Under the pieces are notes generated by a model. The model made no database searches. It worked only from the letters and a program-made list of their open reading frames with translations, and was not told where the DNA came from. This document shows positions 8,735-17,715 of a stretch of 64,000 bases of DNA, piece after piece; the stretch's first letter is position 1, and the number at the start of each line of letters is the position of its first letter. A program made the position numbers and the translations under genes. The DNA lies in the NCBI GenBank assembly GCA_947493455.1, contig CANLRB010000009.1:152789-216788 (forward strand), in the 5' to 3' direction. Source of the DNA: an uncultured Pseudoalteromonas sp. (GTDB lineage Bacteria; Pseudomonadota; Gammaproteobacteria; Enterobacterales; Alteromonadaceae).

Positions 8735-10171
8735 TTAGTTAAGATTAAGTGCCAACTCACCTGCTTGCGTGTTCACCGTTTCGCCAGAAAAAAATACCTT
8801 AGCAATCGATTGCGTATTGCTTATATCGTCAAGCGGATTACGCTCTAAAAAGACTAAATTTGCGACTTTTCCAGGCGTAATTGAGCCGTGTTTATCTGCA
8901 ATCTTAAGGTGCTTTGCCGCATTCATCGTCGCCATTTTTAGTATGTCTTTATTTGGAATGCCTGCATCAGCAAATAGTTGCATTTCTTGATGAACACTCA
9001 ATCCCGGAATAACCCATGGATTGCCTAAGTCTGATCCTATCGTCATTGGCACACCCGCTTTATATAGGCGTTTCACAAAGCCAAGTACTTTAGGCCATAC
9101 TTTTTTAGCACGAATAAAGTCTTGCTCTTGCCATCCCATATTGAAGGTAAAAAATGTTTTCCAGTTGTTTACGAGCTCTGGGTGGACACGTTCAAGGCTA
9201 GGGTGTTCGGTCACCATTTTAGAGTCGCCATAAAAGCTGTTTTTAAACACGATTAAGGTGGGATCAATATAAACCTGATTATCAGCCAATGCTTTGTACA
9301 GTGTTTTCATGGCTGGAGAGTCTAGGTCAACATGCTCATACCATTCAAAATGCGCAAACGTACCGGGGCGACCATTCTTTTTATATGCGGTTTGTGCGTC
9401 GGCAGTTAACAATTTTGGTGAGATAGGCATCGCATGCACTAACCCGTTGATCTGCCAATTGGCAGCGTCAGTCCAAGTGACCTCTTCGAGGTGCCCAATC
9501 ACCGTCATATCGAGTTCATGGCCTATTTTAATCGCGTCTTGCACTTGCTGTTGCGATAACCCTGAATAGAGCTTAATGATGTCGATACCCGCTGCTTTTT
9601 GTTGCTCAATCGCCTTTTGTAACGGCATATTTTTATTAATATCAACCACTAAGCCCTCGAATGCCCCTTGATTGAGTATTTCACCAGCAATTTTAGCGTT
9701 TGGTCCGAGTAAGCTACCGTCAGCAATTTTGTTTTTATAGCGTATATTATGCTCACTGCTTCCGCCTGGGTTTCTAATAAATGTCACCCCATAACGAAGT
9801 AATTCTCGCGCGTTCCAAGCTGCTATTTCGTCACTACTATGCGCATTAATCGCAAGGTTTCCATCAACTTTCTTAAAAGTCAGTTCACCTAACGAAATAT
9901 GCGCATGGGTGTCAATCAACCCTGGCATCACGAATTGCCCGAGTCCATCTTCAGTTTCAAGCTGTGCATAGTGAGCTGGTAGGGTTTGGCCAACAAACTC
10001 GATTTTGTCTCCTTTGAGCACTAAATAGTGATTGTTTAGTACGGTCCCTGTATTTACATCAATAATATTAACGTTACGAAAGGATGTAATTGAATCGTGT
10101 GATTGGTTGGCGGTGATAGCCTGCGCTGAAAACAAGCAAACGGCAAGAACAAGGTATTTGATTAGGTTCAT
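8735..10171 (-). CDS. Secreted metal-dependent amidohydrolase
   Basis: The 478-residue protein has a signal peptide (MNLIKYLVL to SAQA). The amidohydrolase-superfamily pattern is clear: a small N-terminal beta domain, the metal-binding HxH in DTHAHISLGE, a Lys region in DIIKLYSG, HLEEV with a metal-ligand His, and the catalytic Asp in IGSDLGNPW. The C-terminus has the usual GKVANLVFLERNPL stretch. It belongs to the imidazolonepropionase/prolidase-like group, many of which cleave dipeptides or cyclic amides in the periplasm; the substrate is unknown. The start at 10171 is supported by GGAG six bases upstream; the longer reading at 10195 lacks this. Confidence 0.85.
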   Translation of the reverse strand: MNLIKYLVLAVCLFSAQAITANQSHDSITSFRNVNIIDVNTGTVLNNHYLVLKGDKIEFVGQTLPAHYAQLETEDGLGQFVMPGLIDTHAHISLGELTFKKVDGNLAINAHSSDEIAAWNARELLRYGVTFIRNPGGSSEHNIRYKNKIADGSLLGPNAKIAGEILNQGAFEGLVVDINKNMPLQKAIEQQKAAGIDIIKLYSGLSQQQVQDAIKIGHELDMTVIGHLEEVTWTDAANWQINGLVHAMPISPKLLTADAQTAYKKNGRPGTFAHFEWYEHVDLDSPAMKTLYKALADNQVYIDPTLIVFKNSFYGDSKMVTEHPSLERVHPELVNNWKTFFTFNMGWQEQDFIRAKKVWPKVLGFVKRLYKAGVPMTIGSDLGNPWVIPGLSVHQEMQLFADAGIPNKDILKMATMNAAKHLKIADKHGSITPGKVANLVFLERNPLDDISNTQSIAKVFFSGETVNTQAGELALNLN

Positions 10172-10241
10172 AAAAACTCCACAAGTTAAGTACATTTATA
10201 ACAGTGGAGCTTTTCGTTAAAACCTTACAAATTTTTTAATT

Positions 10242-10799
10242 TTATTTTAGCGTTAATAAATAACGCGTGTGTTTTTGCATGTGATGGCGGTTAATTAGCC
10301 ATGCAAAAAACAACCAAACAACGCCAAAAGCGTATCGTAGAACGAGATCACTTAGTAAATTATTAAGGACAAATAGCTCATAGGTAAACACCATACACAA
10401 GGCAACACTAAAGGTCGCGATTAAGTAATTAGTGTACTTTCCTCGTTGCAACGCCTCGCAGCTCATTTGTTGTTCAAACTTCAGCCAGTCTGTTGTTGAG
10501 CTTGTTATCATTCGAAGACTCTTAATCCGGCTTTTAGCCACCACAACAAAAGCAAGCCCACCAGCAACACACGCAAAAATAAGCCCGAGTTTTAAGTGAA
10601 TTGCCCACGATTGACTAAAGGCTTTAATTAAAAGCCAGCCAACAACGAGCAAGATCGCCACTTCAACCAGAGTGATTGCTAATAAAGAAAGTCGCTTAAT
10701 TAAAAAACGCTTTTTAAATTCAGTTTCATCAAATTGTTTGGTCGCTTCTTGCGACTGCCAAGTTTTCGACAACGATTCGATATCAAAATCATTGCTCAT
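10242..10799 (-). CDS. Membrane protein paired with an ECF sigma factor
   Basis: The 185-residue protein has a soluble N-terminus of about 40 residues, two closely spaced transmembrane helices (about 35-80), a cytosolic segment, and two more helices near the C-terminus (about 125-170). It starts 30 bases after the ECF sigma gene with a strong GGAG site, so the two are co-transcribed. Position suggests an anti-sigma or sigma-associated role, but the HxxxCxxC zinc motif of classical anti-sigma factors is absent and the topology is unusual for one, so the function is open. Confidence 0.65.
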   Translation of the reverse strand: MSNDFDIESLSKTWQSQEATKQFDETEFKKRFLIKRLSLLAITLVEVAILLVVGWLLIKAFSQSWAIHLKLGLIFACVAGGLAFVVVAKSRIKSLRMITSSTTDWLKFEQQMSCEALQRGKYTNYLIATFSVALCMVFTYELFVLNNLLSDLVLRYAFGVVWLFFAWLINRHHMQKHTRYLLTLK

Positions 10800-10829
10800 A
10801 TTATTTACTCCTGCCCTAAAGTAGGATGA

Positions 10830-11315
10830 CTATTCATGCGACATCAACTCTGCTAAGGCTTGTTTTGCACGATTGATTCTGACCGCGATATTATTTTCAC
10901 TCATACCTAATATTTCGGCGATATCTTGTTGTTTAATGCCATCGAGATATAAGGTGATAATTTGTCTTTGTATTAAAGGTAATTGCCTAATTGCCTGCAT
11001 TAACCGATCTAACTGTTGGTTTTGCGCAACCCCCTGTTCAAGAGATGCCGTTGCAGGTAGTTCAAACTCTTCATTGCAGGTTGTTACTTGTTTAACCTGC
11101 TTTTTAACATGCCCTACCGCAACGTTGTGGGCAATTCGATAGCAAAACGTCTCTAAAGTGCTTTCTCCCCGAAAGCTACCTAATGCTTGCCAAATCGCCA
11201 GCGCCATTTCTTGTACAAGTTCATGCTGTAACTGAGGCATCACTTCATAAGTGGCGGCAACTCGTGCGAGCCGCGGCCAAAATGCCTCAAGCATTTTACC
11301 TTTGTCTTGTTTCAT
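10830..11315 (-). CDS. ECF-type RNA polymerase sigma factor
   Basis: The 161-residue protein is of normal ECF length. Region 2 is seen in ELVQEMALAIWQAL with TLETFCYRIAHNVA, and region 4 in RQIITLYLDGIKQQDIAEIL followed by a recognition helix SENNIAVRINRAK. It directs RNA polymerase to a small regulon. The gene is followed at once by a four-helix membrane protein that may control it. A small membrane protein lies just upstream on the same strand. Confident as to family. Confidence 0.88.
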   Translation of the reverse strand: MKQDKGKMLEAFWPRLARVAATYEVMPQLQHELVQEMALAIWQALGSFRGESTLETFCYRIAHNVAVGHVKKQVKQVTTCNEEFELPATASLEQGVAQNQQLDRLMQAIRQLPLIQRQIITLYLDGIKQQDIAEILGMSENNIAVRINRAKQALAELMSHE

Positions 11316-11380
11316 AAATTATAATTATTGTTTTGTATAAACACATCAAAAAAGCTCGCCAGTAGCAAAGCCTAATTGAG

Positions 11381-11518
11381 TTACATCGCGAACTCTTTTG
11401 CAACAAAAACCACAGCGCCAATGGCGACGATTAATTCTAATGCAACATACGCTAGACCTAGTTTTAGAATACGTTGCGACATTTTGCTTTGCTTAATTTT
11501 TTGAATAAGTTGGCTCAT
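11381..11518 (-). CDS. Small single-helix membrane protein (45 aa)
   Basis: The reading frame from the ATG at 11518 has AAGG eight bases upstream and encodes a basic amphipathic N-terminus (MSQLIQKIKQSKMSQRILKL) and one hydrophobic helix (ALELIVAIGAVVFVA). A longer start at 11563 is possible but lacks a good ribosome site. It lies 66 bases upstream of the ECF sigma gene on the same strand and could be part of that unit. Function unknown. Confidence 0.5.
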   Translation of the reverse strand: MSQLIQKIKQSKMSQRILKLGLAYVALELIVAIGAVVFVAKEFAM

Positions 11519-11763
11519 TTTAAAATCCTTAGGTTTTGATTGATTCATGGTATTAGTGATCAATTAAAAATTTTCCTTACAGATTTTTTTAACTTTTTTA
11601 TTAAAAATAAATTAAAGGCCCTTAAAGTACTATAAACCCATTACAAAACAAAACCATAGGTAAGCAATAATAATACGTACGTATACCAAAACGGGTATAA
11701 AAAACAATTGGCGTAAAAAAGCAGCTTATCGCTGCTACTTAAATTTATAAAAACTAAAGCCTA

Positions 11764-12198
11764 TCAATTATTATCCATTTCATATTGCTTAAGTATGGTG
11801 AGCATATCGTTTGGAATAGGTGATTTTTGCCCTGTTTTCATATTAAACATCACCACATTCGCGTACCCAGTAGTGCATATTGCTTGCTGTGATTCACTAA
11901 ACGCCTCATAGCGCATGGTAAAGCGATCTTCCTTAATATCGGTAATATATGAGCCAATATACAAGGTATCTGGAAAGGTAACCGGCCGCTTATATTGTGC
12001 ATACGTATCACGGAGTACAGGGCTATGAGTCGGTTCTGATAAAATTGAAAGTAAGCCTGTTTGTTGTAAAAAATCAATTCGCGCGGTTTCAAAATAACGA
12101 AAATACGATACGTTATTTACATGCCCTAATGCATCCATTTCGCCCCACACCACATTGATTTTTGTGTTAATTGCGAACTTTTCTAAAAATTCTTGCAT
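11764..12198 (-). CDS. Acyl-CoA thioesterase, 4HBT hotdog fold
   Basis: The 144-residue protein has the 4-hydroxybenzoyl-CoA thioesterase signature near the N-terminus: WGEMDALGHVNNVSYFRYFE, where the Asp and the HVNN stretch form the active site. This, with normal family length, indicates a cytosolic thioesterase of the YbgC/FadM type acting on acyl-CoA. The substrate is not evident. It stands alone on the - strand, after a stem-loop. Confidence 0.85.
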   Translation of the reverse strand: MQEFLEKFAINTKINVVWGEMDALGHVNNVSYFRYFETARIDFLQQTGLLSILSEPTHSPVLRDTYAQYKRPVTFPDTLYIGSYITDIKEDRFTMRYEAFSESQQAICTTGYANVVMFNMKTGQKSPIPNDMLTILKQYEMDNN

Positions 12199-12290
12199 GA
12201 CATTGCCTCAATTTACGGTTAGTTGTTTCAGAGTAACAACTCATCGTACCAGCAGCAAGCATAATGGGATATACGAAAATTTCATCTCAC

Positions 12291-12318
12291 AAAAGGCTAG
12301 CAATGTAACTAACCTTTT
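12291..12318 (-). terminator. Stem-loop terminator of the AAAAGGYTAG family
   Basis: AAAAGG-C-TAG and CTAACCTTTT pair with one mismatch around an 8-base loop, about 60 bases past the end of the serine hydrolase at 12379. Three similar elements occur at 28914, 33072 and 37153. Confidence 0.6.
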
Positions 12319-12378
12319 CGATATAAAGTTTGTTTACTTTTTTATGGCTAAATTAGTTTGACCCGCTAATTTTAATCA

Positions 12379-13416
12379 TTATCGATTTGCTATGATTGCA
12401 CCAATCGACTTACTAATTTCAAACAGTTTTTTGTCTTTGTTATTGGTCATTAATATGATGATTAGATCTTCTTGTAGGTCATAAAAATAGAGCGCTTCGA
12501 AGTTAAAATTAGACCCGTGATGATAGTATGAAACTAATTTACCATCTACATACTGCCCGTGCCCTAACGAAGCTTCGGCGTTGTCAGAAAACGCGCTGAA
12601 CAAGTGAGCAATAGAGTTATGATTAATCACTTTGCCGGTGAAAAGACTATTAACCCAAGTATACGCATCCTCGGTCGTTAAATACATAAGTCCTTTGATT
12701 GGAAAATCAAATACCGCATCATTTTTGCCGTCGTTGCCAAATGAAAACACAGCATTTGACTTATTTGGGTTTGCATTAAACAAAGCCTGAGTCATTTTAA
12801 GTGGTTTGAGTATATGTTTTTCTACAAACTCAGCAAAAGGTAAGCCGCTTACCCGCTCAACAATTCTCATTTGTAGAAAAGTATTATGATTGCTATATAA
12901 ATAATCACTGCCGGGTTCAAATTGTAGCTTACTAATTGTTCTCAATTGTTCAAGATCATCAGTATGGGCTTTGACCGCACGAAAATTAAATCGCGGCAAA
13001 CCGCTGGTGTAGTTGAGTAAATGCTTAACTTGTATTTTTTCGGACCAAGCTGGCAACGCCAATCCAAAGGTTGATACCTTATCATTAAGGCTGAGTAGCC
13101 CCTTTTCTTTTAGCATCATAATAGCGACTGCATTAAATTCTTTTGTAATTGACCCAAGCGCAAATAAATTATCTTTTTGTAACTTATTTTGCTTGTCGCC
13201 ACTTGTAAAACCAAGTTGACCATCGTAAACAATGCGCCCTTTATGAACCACCAGCGCATTACCATTGAAAAACTCTGCTTTATTCATAGCTTCCATATAG
13301 TCATTTATTGCCATACTTACGTTAGTCTTGGCTAAAATATTTGCTGATTGTAAGACCATTATTAGTGCTGCTGTTAAAAGGGTAAAATTAAATCGTTTCA
13401 TTGGCATATTCATCAT
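12379..13416 (-). CDS. Serine hydrolase, class C beta-lactamase fold
   Basis: The 345-residue protein has a signal peptide (MKRFNFTLLTAALIM onward), SITK at 89-92 with the nucleophilic Ser, a YSN motif in DYLYSNHNTF, and HHGS near residue 305. These are the three motifs of the PF00144 family. Length is typical of a single catalytic domain without a C-terminal extension. Several ATG codons lie close together and the exact start is uncertain (13416 or 13398). It is divergent from the LytS-type sensor at 13571 across about 150 bases, so that two-component pair could control it. Confidence 0.83.
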   Translation of the reverse strand: MMNMPMKRFNFTLLTAALIMVLQSANILAKTNVSMAINDYMEAMNKAEFFNGNALVVHKGRIVYDGQLGFTSGDKQNKLQKDNLFALGSITKEFNAVAIMMLKEKGLLSLNDKVSTFGLALPAWSEKIQVKHLLNYTSGLPRFNFRAVKAHTDDLEQLRTISKLQFEPGSDYLYSNHNTFLQMRIVERVSGLPFAEFVEKHILKPLKMTQALFNANPNKSNAVFSFGNDGKNDAVFDFPIKGLMYLTTEDAYTWVNSLFTGKVINHNSIAHLFSAFSDNAEASLGHGQYVDGKLVSYYHHGSNFNFEALYFYDLQEDLIIILMTNNKDKKLFEISKSIGAIIANR

Positions 13417-13570
13417 CGTGTTTAGTTGGCAACATGGTACAGTTGTTTTTTAAATTAATAACAAAGAAAGATCCCAACTGCTCATATCGCTATCGAATTG
13501 GCTCATTGGCATATTGGGCCATGTTGTAAACTTTGTTACGATTAACCCCGTACTTTAATTTGGATTGGTT

Positions 13571-15292
13571 ATGGCAATGGTAAGAACAGTTTCAAATTTA
13601 TTATTGGTAAGCTGTTTGTTGTTACTTTTGAGTTTGAGCTTAAGAGCAAATTCTTTGGAAGCTACTGTCGAAGAGGTCTACTTTAAAATAGGTGATAATG
13701 AATCTTGGAAACAGCCTACTTTGGTTCACCAAGATTGGCGAAAACGCAGTGTTAATAACTTACCGGCAGACAAAGGGACCTATTGGGCGCGTATTCATAT
13801 CAACATTACCGGTTCTCAAAATAACCATGAAGCGCAACAAGCACTTTATTTATCAGTTTTAGGCGCATACGAAGTTTATTGGAACGGCTACTACTTAGCG
13901 AGAAACGGGGTCGTTGGTACACAAACAGAATCTGAAGTGCCAGGACATATATATAAAGTAGTCGCAATTCCAAATGAGCTTTGGACTCATGGCTCGCATA
14001 TTATTAGTTTACGGATATCTAATTTTAATTCGCCTAAACAGTTAAGAGAAAAATACTTCAATGTTTTTGTCGGGCCGCTCGATGAAGTAAATCGAGAATT
14101 CTATAGTGCCAATTTACTCCCCCTTTTTATTTTAGGTGCATTAATCATTGTCGGGCTCTACTTTTTACAAGTTTATTTAGTCACGCTTAAACAAGCTTCA
14201 GTGATTATTTTCAGCGTATTGTGCTTTACAATTTCATTGCTTCTTATTGCTGAAACATGGAAGATTTATTTTGGTTACACCTATGATTGGCATTATGTCA
14301 GGCTCGTCATTATTGAATTATTGACACTGGCTATCGCCGTTCTTTTACCCACTTTTTTTATCTTTAATTTCAAAATGAAGTTTAAGTTAGCGTGGTTAAC
14401 AGCGAGTGGCTTAGTCGTATTATCCAGCTACTTTTTAAGTCACGGCTACGATGTTAAAAGCGCTAACTTATTAAGTGCTTCGTTTTTGATCTCAATTTTA
14501 ATAGTAAGCGCGGCGCTGATAAACAAAAAGCAAGGCGCGTCATTACTGTTATGCGCCTTGATAGCAATCACTGTGTTTAGCATTATTTTTCCGTTTTCAT
14601 TTCATGATAAATACTTTGTGCCAAGCTTTACCCTTTTTATTGGCTTTGTACTGAACTCACTTACGTTGCAAATGAAACAAACCCAAGTTGAAAGAGATCA
14701 AGCAACGCTCACATCAGCTCATTTAGAAATCGCATTACTTAGAAAAAACATCCAACCTCATTTCGTTTTAAACACGTTAACTTCTATTGAACAATGGATT
14801 GACGAATCTCCAAAAACAGCCATTAAGTTTATTCATGCGCTTGCAGCAGAATTCAGGGTACTAAATACTATTTCCAATGAAAAACAAATATGCCTGCAAC
14901 AAGAGATAGCGCTTTGTGAATCTCATATCGAGATTATGAGCTATCGTAAAGATAAAACCTTTGTGCTAAAAGCCATCAATATTGACCCTAATCAATGGAT
15001 CCCTCCGGCAATAGTGCATACATTACTTGAAAATGCGCTGAGCCATAATAACTATATTGAATGTGAAGTAGTGTTCACGCTTGAACAAATAAAAGATCCA
15101 GATAAAGGCATTACCACCTTATTGCTAAATTCGCCGATACAACGAAATAGAAAGCCCACGCAAGGGACAGGTACAGGCTTTAAATATATTTGCGCTAGGC
15201 TTAAAGAGAGTTACGGTGATAATTGGCGCTTTGAAAATGAAGAATTAAATGATACTTGGATTGCAAAAGTGACTATTCCGTTAAAAACTTAA
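13571..15292 (+). CDS. LytS-type sensor histidine kinase (His_kinase family)
   Basis: The 573-residue protein has a signal sequence, a periplasmic beta-rich domain of about 150 residues resembling the 7TMR-DISM extracellular domain, then seven hydrophobic helices at about 180-365. The cytosolic part carries the His_kinase (PF06580) motif with the phospho-acceptor His in NIQPHFVLNTL and an HATPase domain with the N box in VHTLLENALSHNN. The GTGTGFKY stretch is the G box. The gene abuts the LytTR response regulator. The start at 13571 is preferred over an upstream TTG. Confidence 0.85.
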   Translation: MAMVRTVSNLLLVSCLLLLLSLSLRANSLEATVEEVYFKIGDNESWKQPTLVHQDWRKRSVNNLPADKGTYWARIHINITGSQNNHEAQQALYLSVLGAYEVYWNGYYLARNGVVGTQTESEVPGHIYKVVAIPNELWTHGSHIISLRISNFNSPKQLREKYFNVFVGPLDEVNREFYSANLLPLFILGALIIVGLYFLQVYLVTLKQASVIIFSVLCFTISLLLIAETWKIYFGYTYDWHYVRLVIIELLTLAIAVLLPTFFIFNFKMKFKLAWLTASGLVVLSSYFLSHGYDVKSANLLSASFLISILIVSAALINKKQGASLLLCALIAITVFSIIFPFSFHDKYFVPSFTLFIGFVLNSLTLQMKQTQVERDQATLTSAHLEIALLRKNIQPHFVLNTLTSIEQWIDESPKTAIKFIHALAAEFRVLNTISNEKQICLQQEIALCESHIEIMSYRKDKTFVLKAINIDPNQWIPPAIVHTLLENALSHNNYIECEVVFTLEQIKDPDKGITTLLLNSPIQRNRKPTQGTGTGFKYICARLKESYGDNWRFENEELNDTWIAKVTIPLKT

Positions 15293-16000
15293 ATGGTTGG
15301 CAAAAATATGAAAGTTGTTATTGTTGAAGATGAAGTCATGATTGCACGCAGAATTAAAGGTTTCTGTGAACAAATATTGCAAGAAAAGTTAGATGCCATT
15401 ATTCACTTTATTGATTTATGCGACGCTGAAGATTATTTAGCTGCTAACCCTATCGATTTACTGCTGTTGGACTTAAATTTGAATAATCACAACGGCTTTG
15501 ATTTGTTAAAAAAAGCCTCAGCACAGGCATTTCATACAATTGTTATCTCAGCGAATACAGATAAAGCCATTGAAGCATTCGAGTATGGTGTATTAGATTT
15601 TGTAGCAAAGCCTTTTTCATTAGACCGCTTAGCAACCGCTCTAAATCGAGTAAGCGAAAATAAAGATTTAAATATAAAAACAAAATTTTTAGCGGTTAAA
15701 ACGCAAGGGAGCATTCGCTTACTCAAGCTTGAAGATATTGTGTATATTAAGGCAGCAAGGCAATACTCTGAAGTGTTTCTTATCGATGGTAGCATTGCTT
15801 TGCATGACAAAAACCTAGAACGCCTGTTAACTATATTACCAAACAACTTCAGACGAGTTCATCGCTCATACGCCGTATCGCTTAACTATGTTAACGCAAT
15901 CAATCGATTCCCAGGAACCAAATACGAATTAGAATTGAGCAATGGGCAGTCTATTCCACTCAGTCGTAATAATTACAACGATATCATGAATGAATTATAG
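15293..16000 (+). CDS. LytTR-family response regulator
   Basis: The 235-residue protein has a receiver domain (VVIVEDE at the N-terminus, phospho-acceptor Asp in LLLLDLNL, conserved Lys in DFVAKPFS) and a C-terminal LytTR DNA-binding domain (VKTQGSIRLLKLEDIVYIKA, then HRSYAVSLNYV and PLSRNN). Its ATG follows directly on the stop codon of the sensor gene, so the pair is translationally coupled. An internal ATG at 15308 starts MKVVIVEDE and is an alternative start. It probably binds paired LytTR boxes at target promoters. Confidence 0.9.
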   Translation: MVGKNMKVVIVEDEVMIARRIKGFCEQILQEKLDAIIHFIDLCDAEDYLAANPIDLLLLDLNLNNHNGFDLLKKASAQAFHTIVISANTDKAIEAFEYGVLDFVAKPFSLDRLATALNRVSENKDLNIKTKFLAVKTQGSIRLLKLEDIVYIKAARQYSEVFLIDGSIALHDKNLERLLTILPNNFRRVHRSYAVSLNYVNAINRFPGTKYELELSNGQSIPLSRNNYNDIMNEL

Positions 16001-16324
16001 CTTTGTGACTGGTCGACTCATGCTTTGTCCAAACTAAACATAGCAAAACTTACCTTTTGATATGCCACTAATACATGTTTAATACCGCTTATGCCGCGTT
16101 TTTAATTTTGATAAGAGAACAACTATAGCCTGCAAGCTTTTGATTTTCAGTGAATGAGCGATTATTTAATAATTGGCATAATTGAAGGGGTGCACAAAAC
16201 AATACCAAACCGGCTCAGGCAACTTCATATTTACCTAATTCATTGGTTATTATGATTCAAAAAATACGTATTTTGGTTCGAAAAATGCATAAGCACATTA
16301 ATTACATTTAATAGTGTCAAAATC
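16001..16324. other. Intergenic region, no gene recognised
   Basis: AT-rich region between the LytTR regulator and a small gene. I see no strong stem-loop, repeat array or RNA gene. The last 100 bases presumably hold the promoter of the gene at 16325. Confidence 0.5.
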
Positions 16325-16639
16325 ATGAATAAGAGTGCAAATACCGTTTATGTATTGAGTGGGTACGCTAAGTGTTCAAGAGCAAATAACGGAAAATACA
16401 AACTTGGAAATCAACATTCTATCGGCTTACTCACAACCGATGAAAATTATCAAAACAACCTAACGCAGCTCAAAACGTTTGTTAATGACTTAGGTTGGGA
16501 ATCAGTGATGTTTTGTATGGTTGAAGAAGTTGATGATATTGGTACGCTGTCGCATGACGTTTTAACCTCAAGCTTTATTCGCGCCCAAAACAATGGGGTA
16601 TCATTGGTGGTAAATGACATGCCTATTACAGTGCATTAA
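16325..16639 (+). CDS. Hypothetical protein (104 aa)
   Basis: I do not recognise this family. The product is soluble, with no signal peptide, and has an SGYAKCSRANNGKYKLG segment followed by an alpha/beta-like second half ending in SLVVNDMPITVH. Its coding character (balanced composition, no overlapping better frame) and an adjacent terminator support a real gene. It is alone on the + strand, convergent with the adhesin-like gene. Confidence 0.55.
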   Translation: MNKSANTVYVLSGYAKCSRANNGKYKLGNQHSIGLLTTDENYQNNLTQLKTFVNDLGWESVMFCMVEEVDDIGTLSHDVLTSSFIRAQNNGVSLVVNDMPITVH

Positions 16640-16711
16640 ATTGCATTGCGTGTATATGCAGGCTTAGTGATGCACAGGCACAGATACCTGCGAGTTCATA
16701 AATGATGTAAA

Positions 16712-16740
16712 TCAGCATACTCTATATTAAAGTATGCTGA
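16712..16740. terminator. Bidirectional stem-loop terminator
   Basis: Perfect 10-bp inverted repeat (TCAGCATACT and its complement) with a 9-base AT loop between the convergent genes ending at 16639 and 16776. Confidence 0.7.
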
Positions 16741-16775
16741 GCATCCTATTAAGAAATCGAACTATTAGCTTTTAA

Positions 16776-17546
16776 CTACAAGCTTTTAATTCGAATAGAA
16801 CCATTCTTACTCAGCAACTTAATGTTAGCGTCGCCCGTGCCCAGTTCACCTGATAATTTTTTTCGGTTTGAACGGCTTTTATCAACCGGTAAACCAAATC
16901 CATTACTAATCGAACCATTGGTTGACGTTGCGTTAATAGTCGCATTGACCGAGTCAGGTAAATAAACCGTGATCGAGCCGTTTTTAGAATCAACATTAAC
17001 GTTTTTGAGCGCTTGTAGATTATCCGCATAAGACAGTTTAACAGAGCCATTTTTGCTCATCACGCGGGTATTAGCAGCAAGCCCCGTTGCGGTCATATTG
17101 CCGTTTTTCAAACTCGCATTGATTTCACCTGTTACATCTTTAATCGCAAGCGAACCATTTTTGAGCTTTACATCATCGAGTTCGATGTATTTTGGCACGT
17201 AAATTACGTAATCAACTTGGGCGTAGTTGTTATTACTCCAACCCGATTGCTTCTCTAAGTGAGTATCAATATCTATGGTGTCACCGTTTTGAGCAACTAG
17301 CACTTCAACTCGTTCGCGTCCCGCTTCATTTTTGGTATAGATGGTCGCTGTTATTTGTACTTCGTCCTTATTCCACCCTTCAATACCAACTTTTCCATTG
17401 GTATTATCGATTTGTAGCTGAGTGTTTGTATTTGCCGAAAACGTTTTTATCACTTTATCTTGGTATCGTTCATCATCATGGGCGAATACAGCTGTTGCAG
17501 TTAACGCACAAAGTGCGCCTGCTAAAGAATATTTCAGTAAAGTCAT
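16776..17546 (-). CDS. Secreted DUF4097-like beta-helix adhesin-type protein
   Basis: The 256-residue protein has a signal peptide (MTLLKYSLAGALCAL to VFA). The rest is a repetitive beta structure: units with KNGS recur (LKNGSLAI, SKNGSVKL, SKNGSITV, SKNGSIRI), typical of DUF4097/putative auto-transporter adhesin head domains that fold as a right-handed beta solenoid. The start at 17546 has AAGG eight bases upstream. It is the last gene of a cluster with VWA, sigma and anti-sigma-like genes and may be part of an envelope stress response. It could be periplasmic or surface exposed. Confidence 0.75.
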   Translation of the reverse strand: MTLLKYSLAGALCALTATAVFAHDDERYQDKVIKTFSANTNTQLQIDNTNGKVGIEGWNKDEVQITATIYTKNEAGRERVEVLVAQNGDTIDIDTHLEKQSGWSNNNYAQVDYVIYVPKYIELDDVKLKNGSLAIKDVTGEINASLKNGNMTATGLAANTRVMSKNGSVKLSYADNLQALKNVNVDSKNGSITVYLPDSVNATINATSTNGSISNGFGLPVDKSRSNRKKLSGELGTGDANIKLLSKNGSIRIKSL

Positions 17547-17715
17547 TGTATTTCCTTTTCTCATAATTACCGGTCAATAGTTTTTTAGACGCAATAAAAT
17601 TAGATATGGTTTAAAACAACAAAATAAAAATCATAAAAAAATATAAAAAGTGCTCATTCGATAACCCGTTACTCGTTGATTGGCAAGTAAAGATTAAAAG
17701 CAAACAGTTCGTATG